Positions 51,377 to 60,099 of a DNA stretch of 64,000 bases are shown here, in pieces. This DNA comes from CAISIP01 sp965278985 (lineage in GTDB: Bacteria > Pseudomonadota > Gammaproteobacteria > Burkholderiales > Burkholderiaceae_C): contig OZ257131.1 in NCBI GenBank assembly GCA_965278985.1, positions 4,650,001 through 4,714,000 of the forward strand, read 5' to 3'. Both the position numbers and the translations under genes were made by a program. The notes under the pieces were generated by a model that had not been told where the DNA came from, did no database searches, and saw nothing but the letters and a program-made list of their open reading frames with translations. Numbering within the stretch: position 1 is the stretch's first letter; every line of letters starts with the position of its first letter.

Positions 51377-52612
51377 ATGAATGCCTTGACCAGCCCGCTG
51401 CACTACAACCCCTCCGACGAGGCCACGCGGCGCAGCCCTTTCGCGCTCTACGAAGCCCTGCAGGACGAAGACCCGGTGCACTGGAGCGAGGCGCTGCGCA
51501 GCTGGATCATCACGCGTTACGACGACGTGCGCCATGTGGCGATGACACCGCACATGTCCTCCGACCGCCTGCGCCCCTTCTACGAATCGCTGAAGGACGA
51601 ACGCCGCGACATCCTCTCGGGCGTGATGCGTTACCTGAACCTGTGGCTGGTGTTCCGCGCGCCACCGGAGCACACGCGGTTGCGCAAACTGCTGAATTCG
51701 GTGTTCACGCCGGCCATGGTGGCCTCGCTGGAGCCCCAAATCGTCTCCACCGTGGACCACATCCTGGCGCAGGTGGAAGACCAGGTGGACCAGGGCCGTC
51801 AGGTGGACTTCATGACGCAGATCGCGGTGCTGCTGCCTGCGTATGTGATCCTCGACATCCTGGGCGTGCCACGCGCGGACTTCGACCGCATCAAGGTGTG
51901 GTCCGACGACCTGCGGCTGTTCATCGGCACTGCCAAGGGCGAGGGCGACAAGTACCGGCGCGCGCGCGACGGCGCCGACCACATGTCCGCGTATTTCCGC
52001 GAAGTGATACGCCAGCGCCGCGCCGACCCCGGCACCGACGCCATCAGCCGCATGATCGCGGCGCGCGACGACCACGGCACCTTGAGCGAAGACGAGCTGA
52101 TCGCCACCTGCATGCTGATCCTCTTCGGCGGGCACGAGACCACGACGAACCTGCTGGGCAACGCGGTGATCGCGCTGCTGGACAACCCCGACCAGCTGCA
52201 GCGCCTGCAGCGCGACCCCGCGCTGATCACCTCGGCGGTGGAGGAATTTTTGCGTTACGACGGCCCCAGCAACAGCATTGCCCGCGTGGTCGCCACCGAG
52301 CATGTGCTGGCCGACAAGACGCTGCGACCGGGCGAGCGCGTGTTCGCGATGATCAACGCCGCCAATCGCGACCCGCGCCGCTTCGACAACCCGCACCAGC
52401 TGGACCTGGGCCGCACGCCGAATCGCCACCTGACCTTCGGCCAGGGGCTCCACTTCTGCCTGGGCGCGCCGCTGGCGCGGCTGGAGGCCAAGGCGTGCCT
52501 GGGCACGCTGGTGGCGCGGTACCCGCACATGCGATATGGCGAAGGCACCATCGACTGGATGGATGCCCTGGCCATGCGTGGCCCCATCCAGCTGCCCTTG
52601 CAGCTGCGTTAG
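51377..52612 (+). CDS. Bacterial cytochrome P450
   Basis: A 411-residue soluble P450 that should hydroxylate a hydrophobic substrate using electrons from a ferredoxin. I-helix GGHETTTN (251-258, oxygen-activating Thr), ExxR Glu290-Arg293, and haem loop FGQGLHFCLGAPLARLE with Cys361 are intact. No ferredoxin or ferredoxin reductase gene lies in the cluster, so redox partners must be encoded elsewhere. It starts 33 bp after the SDR stop. Company with CoA-ligase and thiolases suggests initial oxygenation of an alkyl or terpenoid-like chain or ring. Confidence 0.93.
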   Translation: MNALTSPLHYNPSDEATRRSPFALYEALQDEDPVHWSEALRSWIITRYDDVRHVAMTPHMSSDRLRPFYESLKDERRDILSGVMRYLNLWLVFRAPPEHTRLRKLLNSVFTPAMVASLEPQIVSTVDHILAQVEDQVDQGRQVDFMTQIAVLLPAYVILDILGVPRADFDRIKVWSDDLRLFIGTAKGEGDKYRRARDGADHMSAYFREVIRQRRADPGTDAISRMIAARDDHGTLSEDELIATCMLILFGGHETTTNLLGNAVIALLDNPDQLQRLQRDPALITSAVEEFLRYDGPSNSIARVVATEHVLADKTLRPGERVFAMINAANRDPRRFDNPHQLDLGRTPNRHLTFGQGLHFCLGAPLARLEAKACLGTLVARYPHMRYGEGTIDWMDALAMRGPIQLPLQLR

Positions 52613-52647
52613 ACACCGCAAGCGGACCGCAACAGGAGACAACGACG

Positions 52648-53898
52648 ATGGACACCGTGTACGTGATCGGCGTGGCCTGCACGCCCTTCGGCAAGCAGCC
52701 AGAGAAAAGCTTCAAGGACCTCACGCGGCAGGCCTACCTGGAGGTGCTGGCCGACGCGGGCCTGGACAGCGGCGCGCGCATCGAGCAGGCCTGGTTCGGC
52801 AACTGCGGCATGGGCAGCTTCGGCCAGCGCAACATCCGCGGCCAGGTGTGCTTCACGCCGCTGGTGCGCGAGGGGCTGTTCCCGGAGCGTGTGCCGATGA
52901 TCAACGTGGAAGGCGGCTGCGCCACGGCGGCGATGGCTTTCCACGGCGCGTGGAAGGACATCCTCAGCGGGCAGGCCGACCTGTCACTGGCCATCGGCGT
53001 GGAAAAGACTTTTTTCCCCGACAACGCGGCCAAGTCGCTGGAGATCTTCGAAGGCGGCATCGACCAGCTCGACCCGCAGGAGTGGATGCAGTATTACCGG
53101 GACGCGGGCGAACAGTCCGGCAAGCCCTTCGTGACCAATGCGACGGGCGGCACCCTGTTCATGGACACCTATGCCATGCAGGCGGCCTACCACATGAAGA
53201 CCTTCGGCACCACGCGCGAGCAGATCGCCTTCGGTGCCTCGAAGAACCACGCCATGGGCGCGCGCAACCCCAAGGCGCAGTACCGCTTCGAGGTTTCGCC
53301 GCAACAGGTGCTGGAGGACCGCGAGGTGAGCTGGCCACTCACGCGCGCCATGTGTTCGCCGGTGGGCGACGGCGCCGCCGCCGCATTGCTGTGCTCGGAG
53401 CGCCTGCTGAAGACGCTGCCCGCTGCCGTGCAGGAGCGCGCGCTGCGCGTGCGCGCCAGCGTGCTCACGGGCGGCAAGTACCGCCGGCTGGACGAGCCGG
53501 GCCTGTCGCATGTGGCGGCGCAGCGGGCCTATGCGCAGGCCGGCATTCGGCCCGGCGACGTGCACGTGGCCGAGGTGCACGACGCCACCTCGTTCTGCGA
53601 GATCTACCAGGCCGAGATGCTGGGCTTCTGCGACGTCGGCCAGGGCGGACCCTTCGTGGGCGGCGGCGCCACGGCGCTGGGCGGGCGCATTCCCACCAAC
53701 ACCTCGGGCGGCCTGGTGTCCAAAGGCCATCCCGTGGGCGCCACGGGCCTGTCGATGATTTACGAACTCAGCGGCCAGCTGCGCGGCGAGTGTGGCGAGC
53801 GCCAGGTGCAGGGCGCCGACATCGCACTCGCCGAGAACGGTGGCGGCGTGATGGGCTTCGACGAAGCGGCCTGCGCCATCACGATTCTTCAACGCTGA
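52648..53898 (+). CDS. SCP2/SCPx-type thiolase
   Basis: A 416-residue thiolase-superfamily enzyme. The start ATG 52648 follows AACAGGAG at good spacing; the longer frame to 51643 is a shadow of the P450 gene. The nucleophile Cys91 is in NVEGGCATAAM; EVHDATSFCEI corresponds to the NEAF/HDAF motif, and GHPVGATGLS carries the catalytic His. ENGGGVMG replaces the CxGGGxG of FadA-type thiolases, as usual for SCP2 thiolases that act on branched or sterol-like 3-ketoacyl-CoA. It lies between P450 and ligase genes. Confidence 0.88.
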   Translation: MDTVYVIGVACTPFGKQPEKSFKDLTRQAYLEVLADAGLDSGARIEQAWFGNCGMGSFGQRNIRGQVCFTPLVREGLFPERVPMINVEGGCATAAMAFHGAWKDILSGQADLSLAIGVEKTFFPDNAAKSLEIFEGGIDQLDPQEWMQYYRDAGEQSGKPFVTNATGGTLFMDTYAMQAAYHMKTFGTTREQIAFGASKNHAMGARNPKAQYRFEVSPQQVLEDREVSWPLTRAMCSPVGDGAAAALLCSERLLKTLPAAVQERALRVRASVLTGGKYRRLDEPGLSHVAAQRAYAQAGIRPGDVHVAEVHDATSFCEIYQAEMLGFCDVGQGGPFVGGGATALGGRIPTNTSGGLVSKGHPVGATGLSMIYELSGQLRGECGERQVQGADIALAENGGGVMGFDEAACAITILQR

Positions 53899-53900
53899 CC

Positions 53901-55580
53901 ATGCACTCCACTGCCTCCCTGCCATCCACGCTGTGGCATGCCTTCGACGCGGCCCGGCGGCGTGCCGGAGGGCATGCGTTCCTGGCCGAGTCAGCCATCA
54001 GCGGCGGCCGGCAATGGAGCTTCGAAGAAGCGGGCGCCGAGATCGACCGGCTCACCGACTGCTACGGCCGCTGCGGCTGGGGTGCAGGCCACCGCGTCGC
54101 GCTGGGCGTGGGCAACCATCCGCGCTACTTCTTCCACTTCATCGCGCTGAACCGGCTGGGCGCCTCGGTCGTGCCCCTCAACCCGGACCACCGCAGCGGC
54201 GAGATCCGCCATGCGCTGCGGCTCGCGAAAGTGGACGCCGTGGTGGCCGAACCCGCACGCCACCAGGCAGTGGCCGAAGCCATTGCGGACGACGCCGCAT
54301 TGCGGTCCATTCCCAACCTGCACGTGGATGCACTTGCAGACACCCTGCCCCAGGCACCCCGCGCCGCAGGCACGGTGGACGACCCGGCCAGCCATGAGGC
54401 AGCGATCCTGTTCACCTCCGGCACCTCGGGCGCGCCCAAGGGCTGCGTGCTGAGCAACCGTTACGTGATGACGGCCGGCGCCTGGTACCGCGACCTGGGC
54501 GGCGCGCTGGCGCTGCGCCAGAGACAGGAGCGCGTGCTGAACCCGCTGCCCGTGTTCCACATGAACTGCGGCATCACTTCCGTGGCCACGATGTGCCTCA
54601 CGGACAACTGCCTGGTGCTGCCGGACCGCTTCCATGCCACCACCTGGTGGGAAGACTGCGTGCGCTCCGGCGCCACGGCCATGCACTACCTGGGCATCAT
54701 GCCGCCCGCGCTGTTCAAGCAGCCACCCGGCCCTTGGGAAGGGCAGCACCAGCTGCGCTTCGGCCTGGGCGCGGGCTGCGACCCCACGTTGCACCCGGCA
54801 TTCGAAGAACGCTTCGGCGTGCCGCTGGTGGAAGTCTGGGGCATGACGGAGACGGGCCGCTTCCTGGCGAACCAGCATGCACCGCGCCAGACCCACACCC
54901 GCGCCTTCGGCCGTGCCGCGCCTCCGGTGGAGGTGCGCGTGGTCGACGACGGGGACCAGGACGTGGCCGACGGCCAGCCCGGCGAGATGCTGGTACGCGC
55001 CGAAGGCCCGGACGCGCGCTACGGCTTCTTCTCCGGCTACCTGGACGACGACGACGCCACGCGCAACGCGTGGCGCGGCGGCTGGTTCCACACGGGCGAC
55101 GTGGTCACGCGCGATGCCAGCGGCATGCTGTATTTCGTGGACCGGCGCAAAGACATCATCCGGCGCTCGGGCGAGAACATCTCGGCCGGCGAGGTGGAGG
55201 CTACGTTGGCCCTGCACCCGGCGGTGGCCCGCGTGGCGGTGATGGCAGTGCCCGATGCGATGCGGGACGAAGAGGTGCTGGCCGTGGTGGTGCCCGCCGG
55301 CGGCCATGCGCCCGATGCCGCGACCGCGCAGCTGCTGGTGGCGCATTGCCTGCAGGAGCTCGCCTACTACAAGGCGCCCGGCTGGGTGGTGTTCCGCAGC
55401 GAGCTGCCGATGACCGCGACCAACAAGCTGCAGAAGAACCGCATCTTCGAGGCCGGTACCGACCCTTTGCACGAAGCCATCGATTGCCGCCTGCTGAAGA
55501 AGCGCCAGACCGCGCCTTCTTCGTCTGCACCAGCAACGGCTTCCGAGCTGCCCGCCACCACCGCACCCTCGGCTGCCTGA
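53901..55580 (+). CDS. AMP-dependent acyl-CoA synthetase (ANL superfamily)
   Basis: A 559-residue ligase that activates a carboxylic acid through an acyl-adenylate to its CoA thioester. Motifs in order: ILFTSGTSGAPKGC (P-loop, about 169-182), EVWGMTETG, GGWFHTGDVV, DRRKDIIRRSGENIS, and the adenylation lysine in TATNKLQKN (about 508-515). The Ala/Ser/Thr-rich C-tail (last 30 residues) is unusual. The start ATG 53901 is 2 bp after the thiolase stop. It fits CaiC/long-chain or aromatic acid ligases; specificity cannot be read. Confidence 0.92.
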   Translation: MHSTASLPSTLWHAFDAARRRAGGHAFLAESAISGGRQWSFEEAGAEIDRLTDCYGRCGWGAGHRVALGVGNHPRYFFHFIALNRLGASVVPLNPDHRSGEIRHALRLAKVDAVVAEPARHQAVAEAIADDAALRSIPNLHVDALADTLPQAPRAAGTVDDPASHEAAILFTSGTSGAPKGCVLSNRYVMTAGAWYRDLGGALALRQRQERVLNPLPVFHMNCGITSVATMCLTDNCLVLPDRFHATTWWEDCVRSGATAMHYLGIMPPALFKQPPGPWEGQHQLRFGLGAGCDPTLHPAFEERFGVPLVEVWGMTETGRFLANQHAPRQTHTRAFGRAAPPVEVRVVDDGDQDVADGQPGEMLVRAEGPDARYGFFSGYLDDDDATRNAWRGGWFHTGDVVTRDASGMLYFVDRRKDIIRRSGENISAGEVEATLALHPAVARVAVMAVPDAMRDEEVLAVVVPAGGHAPDAATAQLLVAHCLQELAYYKAPGWVVFRSELPMTATNKLQKNRIFEAGTDPLHEAIDCRLLKKRQTAPSSSAPATASELPATTAPSAA

Positions 55581-55605
55581 GACGGCCCACAACACGCCTC
55601 CCGCC

Positions 55606-56793
55606 ATGCCCACCGACATCGTCCTCAGCGCCCCCGCGCGCACGCCCTTCGCGGACTTCGGCCGCAGCTTCCGCGACACGCCGCTCACCACGCTGGCCAC
55701 CCACGCGGCACGCGCCAGCCTGCAACGCAGCGGCCTGCCCGACGACGCCATCGACCACCTGGTCTACGCCAACACCGTGCCCGTGGACGCCGACAGCCTC
55801 TTCGGTGCGCGCGTAGTGTCTGGCGCCATGGGGCTGCCAGACGCGGTCAGCGCGCTCACGGTCAGCCGCGGCTGCGGCGCCGGATTGCAGGCCATCGTCT
55901 CGGCCGCCGAACAGATCATCTCCGGCCACTCCGAGGTCGCACTGGCCGGTGGCGCCGAGAACTACAGCCGCGCGCCCTTCGTGCTGCGCAGCGGCCGCTG
56001 GGGCCACAAGCGTGGCGACCAGAATCTGCAGGACCTGCTGGAGAACACCTACCGCGACCCCTTCTCGCGTGCCTACATGGGCCAGACGGCCGAGAACATC
56101 GCACGCCTGCACGGCTACACCCGCGAGGCCATGGACGACTGGGCGCTGATGAGCCAGATGCGCGCCAAGGCCGCCATCGAGAGCGGTTTTCTCGCGCGCC
56201 AGATCGCGCCCATCGAGGTCGGCGAAGGCCGTGACCGCAAGACCATGTCAGTGGACGAGTTCCCGCGCACTGACATGACCCTCGAGCGGCTGCAGAAGCT
56301 GCGCCCCTCCTTCGCGGAGGACGGCACGGTCACGCCCGGCAACGCCAGCGGCGTCACCGACGGTGCGGCGTTCATGGTGGTGGCGCATGCCGAGGCCGCC
56401 CGCGCACGCGGCCTGCAGGCACAGGCCCGCGTGGTGGACTGGGCCACCGTGGGCGTGGACCCGCAGCTGATGGGCATCGGCCCCGTGCCGGCCGTGCGCA
56501 AGCTGCTGCAGCGCACCGGCATGTCAGTGGCCGACATCGACTACTTCGAGGTGAACGAGGCCTTCGCCGTCGTGAACCTGCATGCCGAGCGCGAGCTTGG
56601 ACTACCGCGTGACCGCACCAACCTCTACGGCGGCGGCATCTCCATCGGCCACCCTCCCGGCGCGACCGGCCTGCGCATGGCCATGACCGCCATGCACCAC
56701 CTGCAGGACACGCGCGGCCGTTATGCCGTGCTCACCATGTGCATCGGCGCGGGCCAGGGCATGGCCATGCTGATCGAGAACCTGCTTCGCTGA
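55606..56793 (+). CDS. Acetyl-CoA acyltransferase (thiolase II), FadA-like
   Basis: A 395-residue conventional degradative thiolase: nucleophile Cys90 in VSRGCGAGLQAI, NEAF in EVNEAFAVVN, His in GHPPGATGLRM and the second Cys in CIGAGQGMAML. One oddity is GHPPGATG where most have GHPLGA or GHPIGA. It follows the ligase by 25 bp. Together with the SCP2-type thiolase it gives the operon two different thiolytic steps. Confidence 0.93.
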   Translation: MPTDIVLSAPARTPFADFGRSFRDTPLTTLATHAARASLQRSGLPDDAIDHLVYANTVPVDADSLFGARVVSGAMGLPDAVSALTVSRGCGAGLQAIVSAAEQIISGHSEVALAGGAENYSRAPFVLRSGRWGHKRGDQNLQDLLENTYRDPFSRAYMGQTAENIARLHGYTREAMDDWALMSQMRAKAAIESGFLARQIAPIEVGEGRDRKTMSVDEFPRTDMTLERLQKLRPSFAEDGTVTPGNASGVTDGAAFMVVAHAEAARARGLQAQARVVDWATVGVDPQLMGIGPVPAVRKLLQRTGMSVADIDYFEVNEAFAVVNLHAERELGLPRDRTNLYGGGISIGHPPGATGLRMAMTAMHHLQDTRGRYAVLTMCIGAGQGMAMLIENLLR

Positions 56794-56839
56794 ATTCCCA
56801 CGCCACGACTTTCCCCACTCACCCTTCGAGGAGACAACC

Positions 56840-57838
56840 ATGCAGACACGCAACGGATTCACACGCAGACAACTCATCGCCGGCGCCACCGCCAGCGCCC
56901 TGGGCAGCATCGCCCTGCCCGGCCTGGCGCAGAGCGGCGCGTACCCGAACCGCCCCATCAAGGTGATCGTGCCCTGGCCCGCGGGCGGTGGCGGCGACAT
57001 CGTCGTACGCCTGCTGGCGCCGGGCATGGCCAGCCGGCTGGGCCAACCCGTGGTGGTGGAGAACCGCGCAGGAGTGGTGGGCACCATCGGCAGCGCGGTG
57101 GTGGCCAAGTCACCGGCAGACGGCTACACCATCTCCTACGGCTCGGCGGACTCGCACTCCATCGCGCCGCACCTGTACAAGCAGCTGGGCTACGACTCGC
57201 GCCGCGAGTTCACGGCCATCGCGCCCATCGGCTTCACGCCGCTGGCGCTGGTGGTGCACCCCTCGGTGCCCGCCAAGAACCTGGCCGAGTTCGTGCAGCT
57301 GGCCAAGAACGCCAAGGAAAAACTCACCTACGGCTCCTGGGGCGTGGGCGGCTCGGGCCAGATCACGGTGGAAGCGCTCAAGTCGGCCGCGGGCATCGAC
57401 CTGCTACACGTGCCCTACCAGGGCACCGCGCCGCTGCTGCAGGCCCAGTTGGCCAACCAGGTGATGGCCTCCATCCAGCCGGTGCCGGTGGTGGAGCAGC
57501 ACATGAAGAGCGGTGCCGTGCGTGCCATCGCCATCACCGCGCGCTCGCGGCTGGCGGGGTACCCCGACGTGCCCACCATGCGCGAGGTGGGCATCCCCAT
57601 CGACATGGGACCATGGTTCGGTTTCATGTCGCCCGCCGGCGTGCCCGCCGATGTGGTGGCCAAGCTGCACGAGGCCATCGACGCGTCCATGGCCGATGCC
57701 AACGTGGTGGAGGCCATGGCCAAGATGTTCGTGGTGACCGAACGCATGCCGCAGCCGGCCTACCAGACCTTCGTGAACAACGAATACGACCGCTGGGGTA
57801 GCTATATCCGCACGGCGAAGATCACCCTGGAGCAGTAG
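56840..57838 (+). CDS. Bug-family solute receptor with Tat-like signal
   Basis: A 332-residue periplasmic receptor. The leader NGFTRRQLIAGATASALGSIALPGLAQ has a twin-arginine motif, unlike the Sec leader of the other Bug protein in this window. Mature segments YPNRPIKVIVPWPAGGGGDIVVR, VENRAGVVGTIGSAVVAKSPADGYTI and VPYQGTAPLLQAQLANQVMASI are typical of the family. It lies 46 bp after the thiolase gene, the last gene of the TetR-linked operon, and probably captures the substrate or signals its presence. Confidence 0.92.
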   Translation: MQTRNGFTRRQLIAGATASALGSIALPGLAQSGAYPNRPIKVIVPWPAGGGGDIVVRLLAPGMASRLGQPVVVENRAGVVGTIGSAVVAKSPADGYTISYGSADSHSIAPHLYKQLGYDSRREFTAIAPIGFTPLALVVHPSVPAKNLAEFVQLAKNAKEKLTYGSWGVGGSGQITVEALKSAAGIDLLHVPYQGTAPLLQAQLANQVMASIQPVPVVEQHMKSGAVRAIAITARSRLAGYPDVPTMREVGIPIDMGPWFGFMSPAGVPADVVAKLHEAIDASMADANVVEAMAKMFVVTERMPQPAYQTFVNNEYDRWGSYIRTAKITLEQ

Positions 57839-57921
57839 CCGGTTTTGTGTCTGCGGTGCGGCGATGGGCTGCACTGCAGACGCGGGCGTAGCGCATTGGC
57901 AGAGGCGGCGGGCAGTCGCTT

Positions 57922-58274
57922 GCGGCCTCCGGCCCACGCTTGCGGACCGGCGCAACAGCGCGCCACTGTGGCTGCGCAAACACCGTCAAATGGACACTGG
58001 CATGGTCACAGCCGCAACTGGGGCCTGCGTCCGCAAACGCCTACCCACCACCTCACGTGTCGTGGCGAGTGCGCGCAGAAATACCGAATACCGGCGCACG
58101 GCGGTATCCGGTATTCGCTGGCACGCCCTTACGACACGAAGGGTGGGTGGTGCGGGTGCGCGGACGCAGGCCCCAGTCGCGCATGCCACATACGCAGGCA
58201 CGCCCGCCACAGTGTTCGCGCTACTTCGATGGCACGCCAGAAGCGCTGCTGCGCGAGCGTGGGCCGGAGGCCGC
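57922..58274. repeat. Long imperfect palindrome: two diverged inverted copies of an intergenic repeat
   Basis: Arms share one centre near 58097. The outer arm GCGGCCTCCGGCCCACGCT (57922-57940) is perfectly inverted at 58256-58274; the middle arm ACTGGGGCCTGCGTCCGC (58017-58034) at 58160-58177; the inner AATACCG-x-ATACCG (58080-58093) at 58102-58115 with one mismatch. Between them the arms align with substitutions and small indels (GCGC-x-AACAC-x-GT and CGTGTCGT in both). It fills most of the 521-bp gap between the convergent Bug and tetR genes. The rest of that gap holds nothing else recognisable. Confidence 0.85.
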
Positions 58275-58359
58275 GTGCCCGTACCACCCTCCCTGCCAGA
58301 AGCGCCACGCCGGGTTGCCAACCCCCGTGCCAACGTTCAAAAACGAGGGGAACGGGGTA

Positions 58360-59046
58360 TCAGGCCTGCGGACGAAACAGCGCAAACAGTTGCCGCGCCA
58401 CCGTCACCGGCGAGTCCCGCCCCGGCTGGTACCAGCTCAACGCGCCATTGAGCGCACCCAGCAACCCCAGGCGGAAGTAGTGGCGCTTGATGCCCTTGGG
58501 GAGCTCCACCGCGTTGGTCAGCTCGTCGAAGACGCGTTCGTAGCGGTCGCGCTCCTTCACCAGCGCGGCGCGCATGTCCTCGGAGTAGGCAGTGGACCAT
58601 TCGGCCAGCACGGTGGCAGCCGGGCTGTCGCGCGTGAGCAGCGCCACCAGGTGCGCGATACAAGCCGCCTCCAGCCGCTCCCACGGGTCCGTCACCGGCG
58701 CGATGGCCTTCTGCACCTCGGCGATGAAGGCGTCCACCCCCGTGGCATAGACGGTGATGAAGAGTTCTTCCTTGGAGCCGAAGTGGTGGTACAGCGAGCC
58801 ATGCAGGATGCCGAACTCGGCGGCGATGTCGCGCATCGAGGTGTTGCTGTAGCCGTGCGCGCCGAAGAGGCGCGCGGCCTTGTCGATCAACTCGGCACGG
58901 CGGTCTGGCGTGATGCCGTCCAGCTTGCTGCGGCCCGCACCCGCTGCCTTGGCCGCAGGCCGCACGCGCTGGCTGGACAACCCTACCGGGGCACGGCCTG
59001 CGCGGGCGCGCGGCGTGGCGGTGGGCTTCGATTCGATGGCGCGCAT
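58360..59046 (-). CDS. TetR family transcriptional regulator
   Basis: A 228-residue regulator with a basic, disordered N-terminal extension (about residues 1-45), then the TetR helix-turn-helix (about 50-95: AARLFGAHGYSNTSMRDIAAEFG, ILHGSLYHHFGSKEELF) and an all-helical ligand domain. YHHFGSKEELF and the FadR/KstR2-like build suit an acyl-CoA sensor. It is downstream of, and probably co-transcribed with, the enoyl-CoA hydratase gene (30-bp gap), whose promoter has the best AACCAA-N4-TTGGTT palindrome. It likely represses itself and the 49.4-57.8 kb genes. Confidence 0.9.
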   Translation of the reverse strand: MRAIESKPTATPRARAGRAPVGLSSQRVRPAAKAAGAGRSKLDGITPDRRAELIDKAARLFGAHGYSNTSMRDIAAEFGILHGSLYHHFGSKEELFITVYATGVDAFIAEVQKAIAPVTDPWERLEAACIAHLVALLTRDSPAATVLAEWSTAYSEDMRAALVKERDRYERVFDELTNAVELPKGIKRHYFRLGLLGALNGALSWYQPGRDSPVTVARQLFALFRPQA

Positions 59047-59076
59047 GCGTCGGCTTCCCTCTCTGGTGTCGGGAGA

Positions 59077-59916
59077 TTATGAGCGCGGCGGCGCGTCGGC
59101 GATCGTGCGGGTGCCATCGGCCACGGCCTGCATCAACGGCGCCGCGGCCGGGTCCACCATGCAGTCGCAGAACAGCGTGCGCTCGGCCGCCAGGCCCGTG
59201 TCGCGGCTCCAGCGCGGCGCCTGCCGCACCAGCTGCTTGATGTGGGCACAGGCCCGGGCCGGCACGGCCTCGATGCGCGCGGCCAGCGCCAGCGCATGGG
59301 CCAGGGCGTCGTCCACGCAGGCCATCGCCAGGCCGAGCTCCACCAGTTGTACGGGCCGCAGCACCTGCGCCGTGAGCAGCAGCTCCAGCGCCTTGGCGGT
59401 GCCCAGCAACTGCGCGAAGGCCTGGGTGCCGCCGGCACCGGGCAACAGCCCCAGGTTCAGTTCGGGCAGGCCGAGTTCATGGTCGCCGGCCTGCACCACG
59501 CGCAAATCGCAGCCCAGCGCCAGCTCGAAGCCGCCGCCCATGGCGGTGCCGTTGATGGCGGCGATGAAGACCAGCGGGCTCTGGTCGATGCGCTCGATGC
59601 AGCGGTGGATGCCGCCCTGCGCCACAGGCCGCTCCAGCGTGAACTGCTTGCCCTTGGCCCGCATGGCCTCGGCACGTTGCGCCAGCACGCCCGCGTCGTA
59701 GTGGCGGATGAACATGCCCGGGTCGCGGCCGGTGAGCACCACCACGCGGCCCTCGGGCCACTGTTCCAGCAGGTCCAGCGCCTGCATCAACTCGGCCTCC
59801 ATCGACTCGTCCATATAGCCACGCGCAGGATTGAAGAAGCGCAGCACGGCCGTGTTGCCTAGCGTGGACAGCGTGAGGCGCGTTCCGTCAAGGACCGGGG
59901 TGGGGGAGTTCGTCAC
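59077..59916 (-). CDS. Enoyl-CoA hydratase/isomerase family protein
   Basis: A 279-residue crotonase-fold protein starting at GTG 59916. The oxyanion-hole segments are FIRHYDAGVLAQ (less canonical) and NGTAMGGGFELALGCD; PELNLGLLPGAGGTQ carries the usual second Glu-side region (Glu in LPELNLG). It would hydrate or isomerise an enoyl-CoA, the step missing from the main cluster. It forms an operon with tetR and is preceded by a strong TetR-type palindrome 49 bp upstream. Confidence 0.88.
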   Translation of the reverse strand: MTNSPTPVLDGTRLTLSTLGNTAVLRFFNPARGYMDESMEAELMQALDLLEQWPEGRVVVLTGRDPGMFIRHYDAGVLAQRAEAMRAKGKQFTLERPVAQGGIHRCIERIDQSPLVFIAAINGTAMGGGFELALGCDLRVVQAGDHELGLPELNLGLLPGAGGTQAFAQLLGTAKALELLLTAQVLRPVQLVELGLAMACVDDALAHALALAARIEAVPARACAHIKQLVRQAPRWSRDTGLAAERTLFCDCMVDPAAAPLMQAVADGTRTIADAPPRS

Positions 59917-59964
59917 GCGGCAAGGGCTCCGGAGAAGTTGGGGTCAAAGCAATTCTAGCGAGAG

Positions 59965-59982
59965 GAACCAATCGGTTGGTTC
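59965..59982. promoter_or_regulatory. TetR-type palindromic operator upstream of enoyl-CoA hydratase-tetR
   Basis: GAACCAATCGGTTGGTTC: 7-bp outer arms are perfectly inverted around TCGG. The same half-site AACCAA/TTGGTT pattern recurs at 49404-49420 and twice at 50548-50582, tying three promoters together. Confidence 0.7.
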
Positions 59983-60099
59983 ATAACCAAGGCAGCGCCG
60001 GGCGCCCAGCCAGACACATGCGCTTTACACGGAAGGTGCAGAATGGCTTGCCCAGCGTGGCGGACACGCACGCACCCCTGACGGTGAAAGGACCACTCC

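Noticed and set aside
57845..58480. Overlapping ORFs of 195-380 codons in the gap between the Bug and tetR genes
   Set aside because: They are produced by the long palindrome, differ between frames without any recognisable domain, and overlap the tetR coding end. The inverted repeat explains the sequence better.
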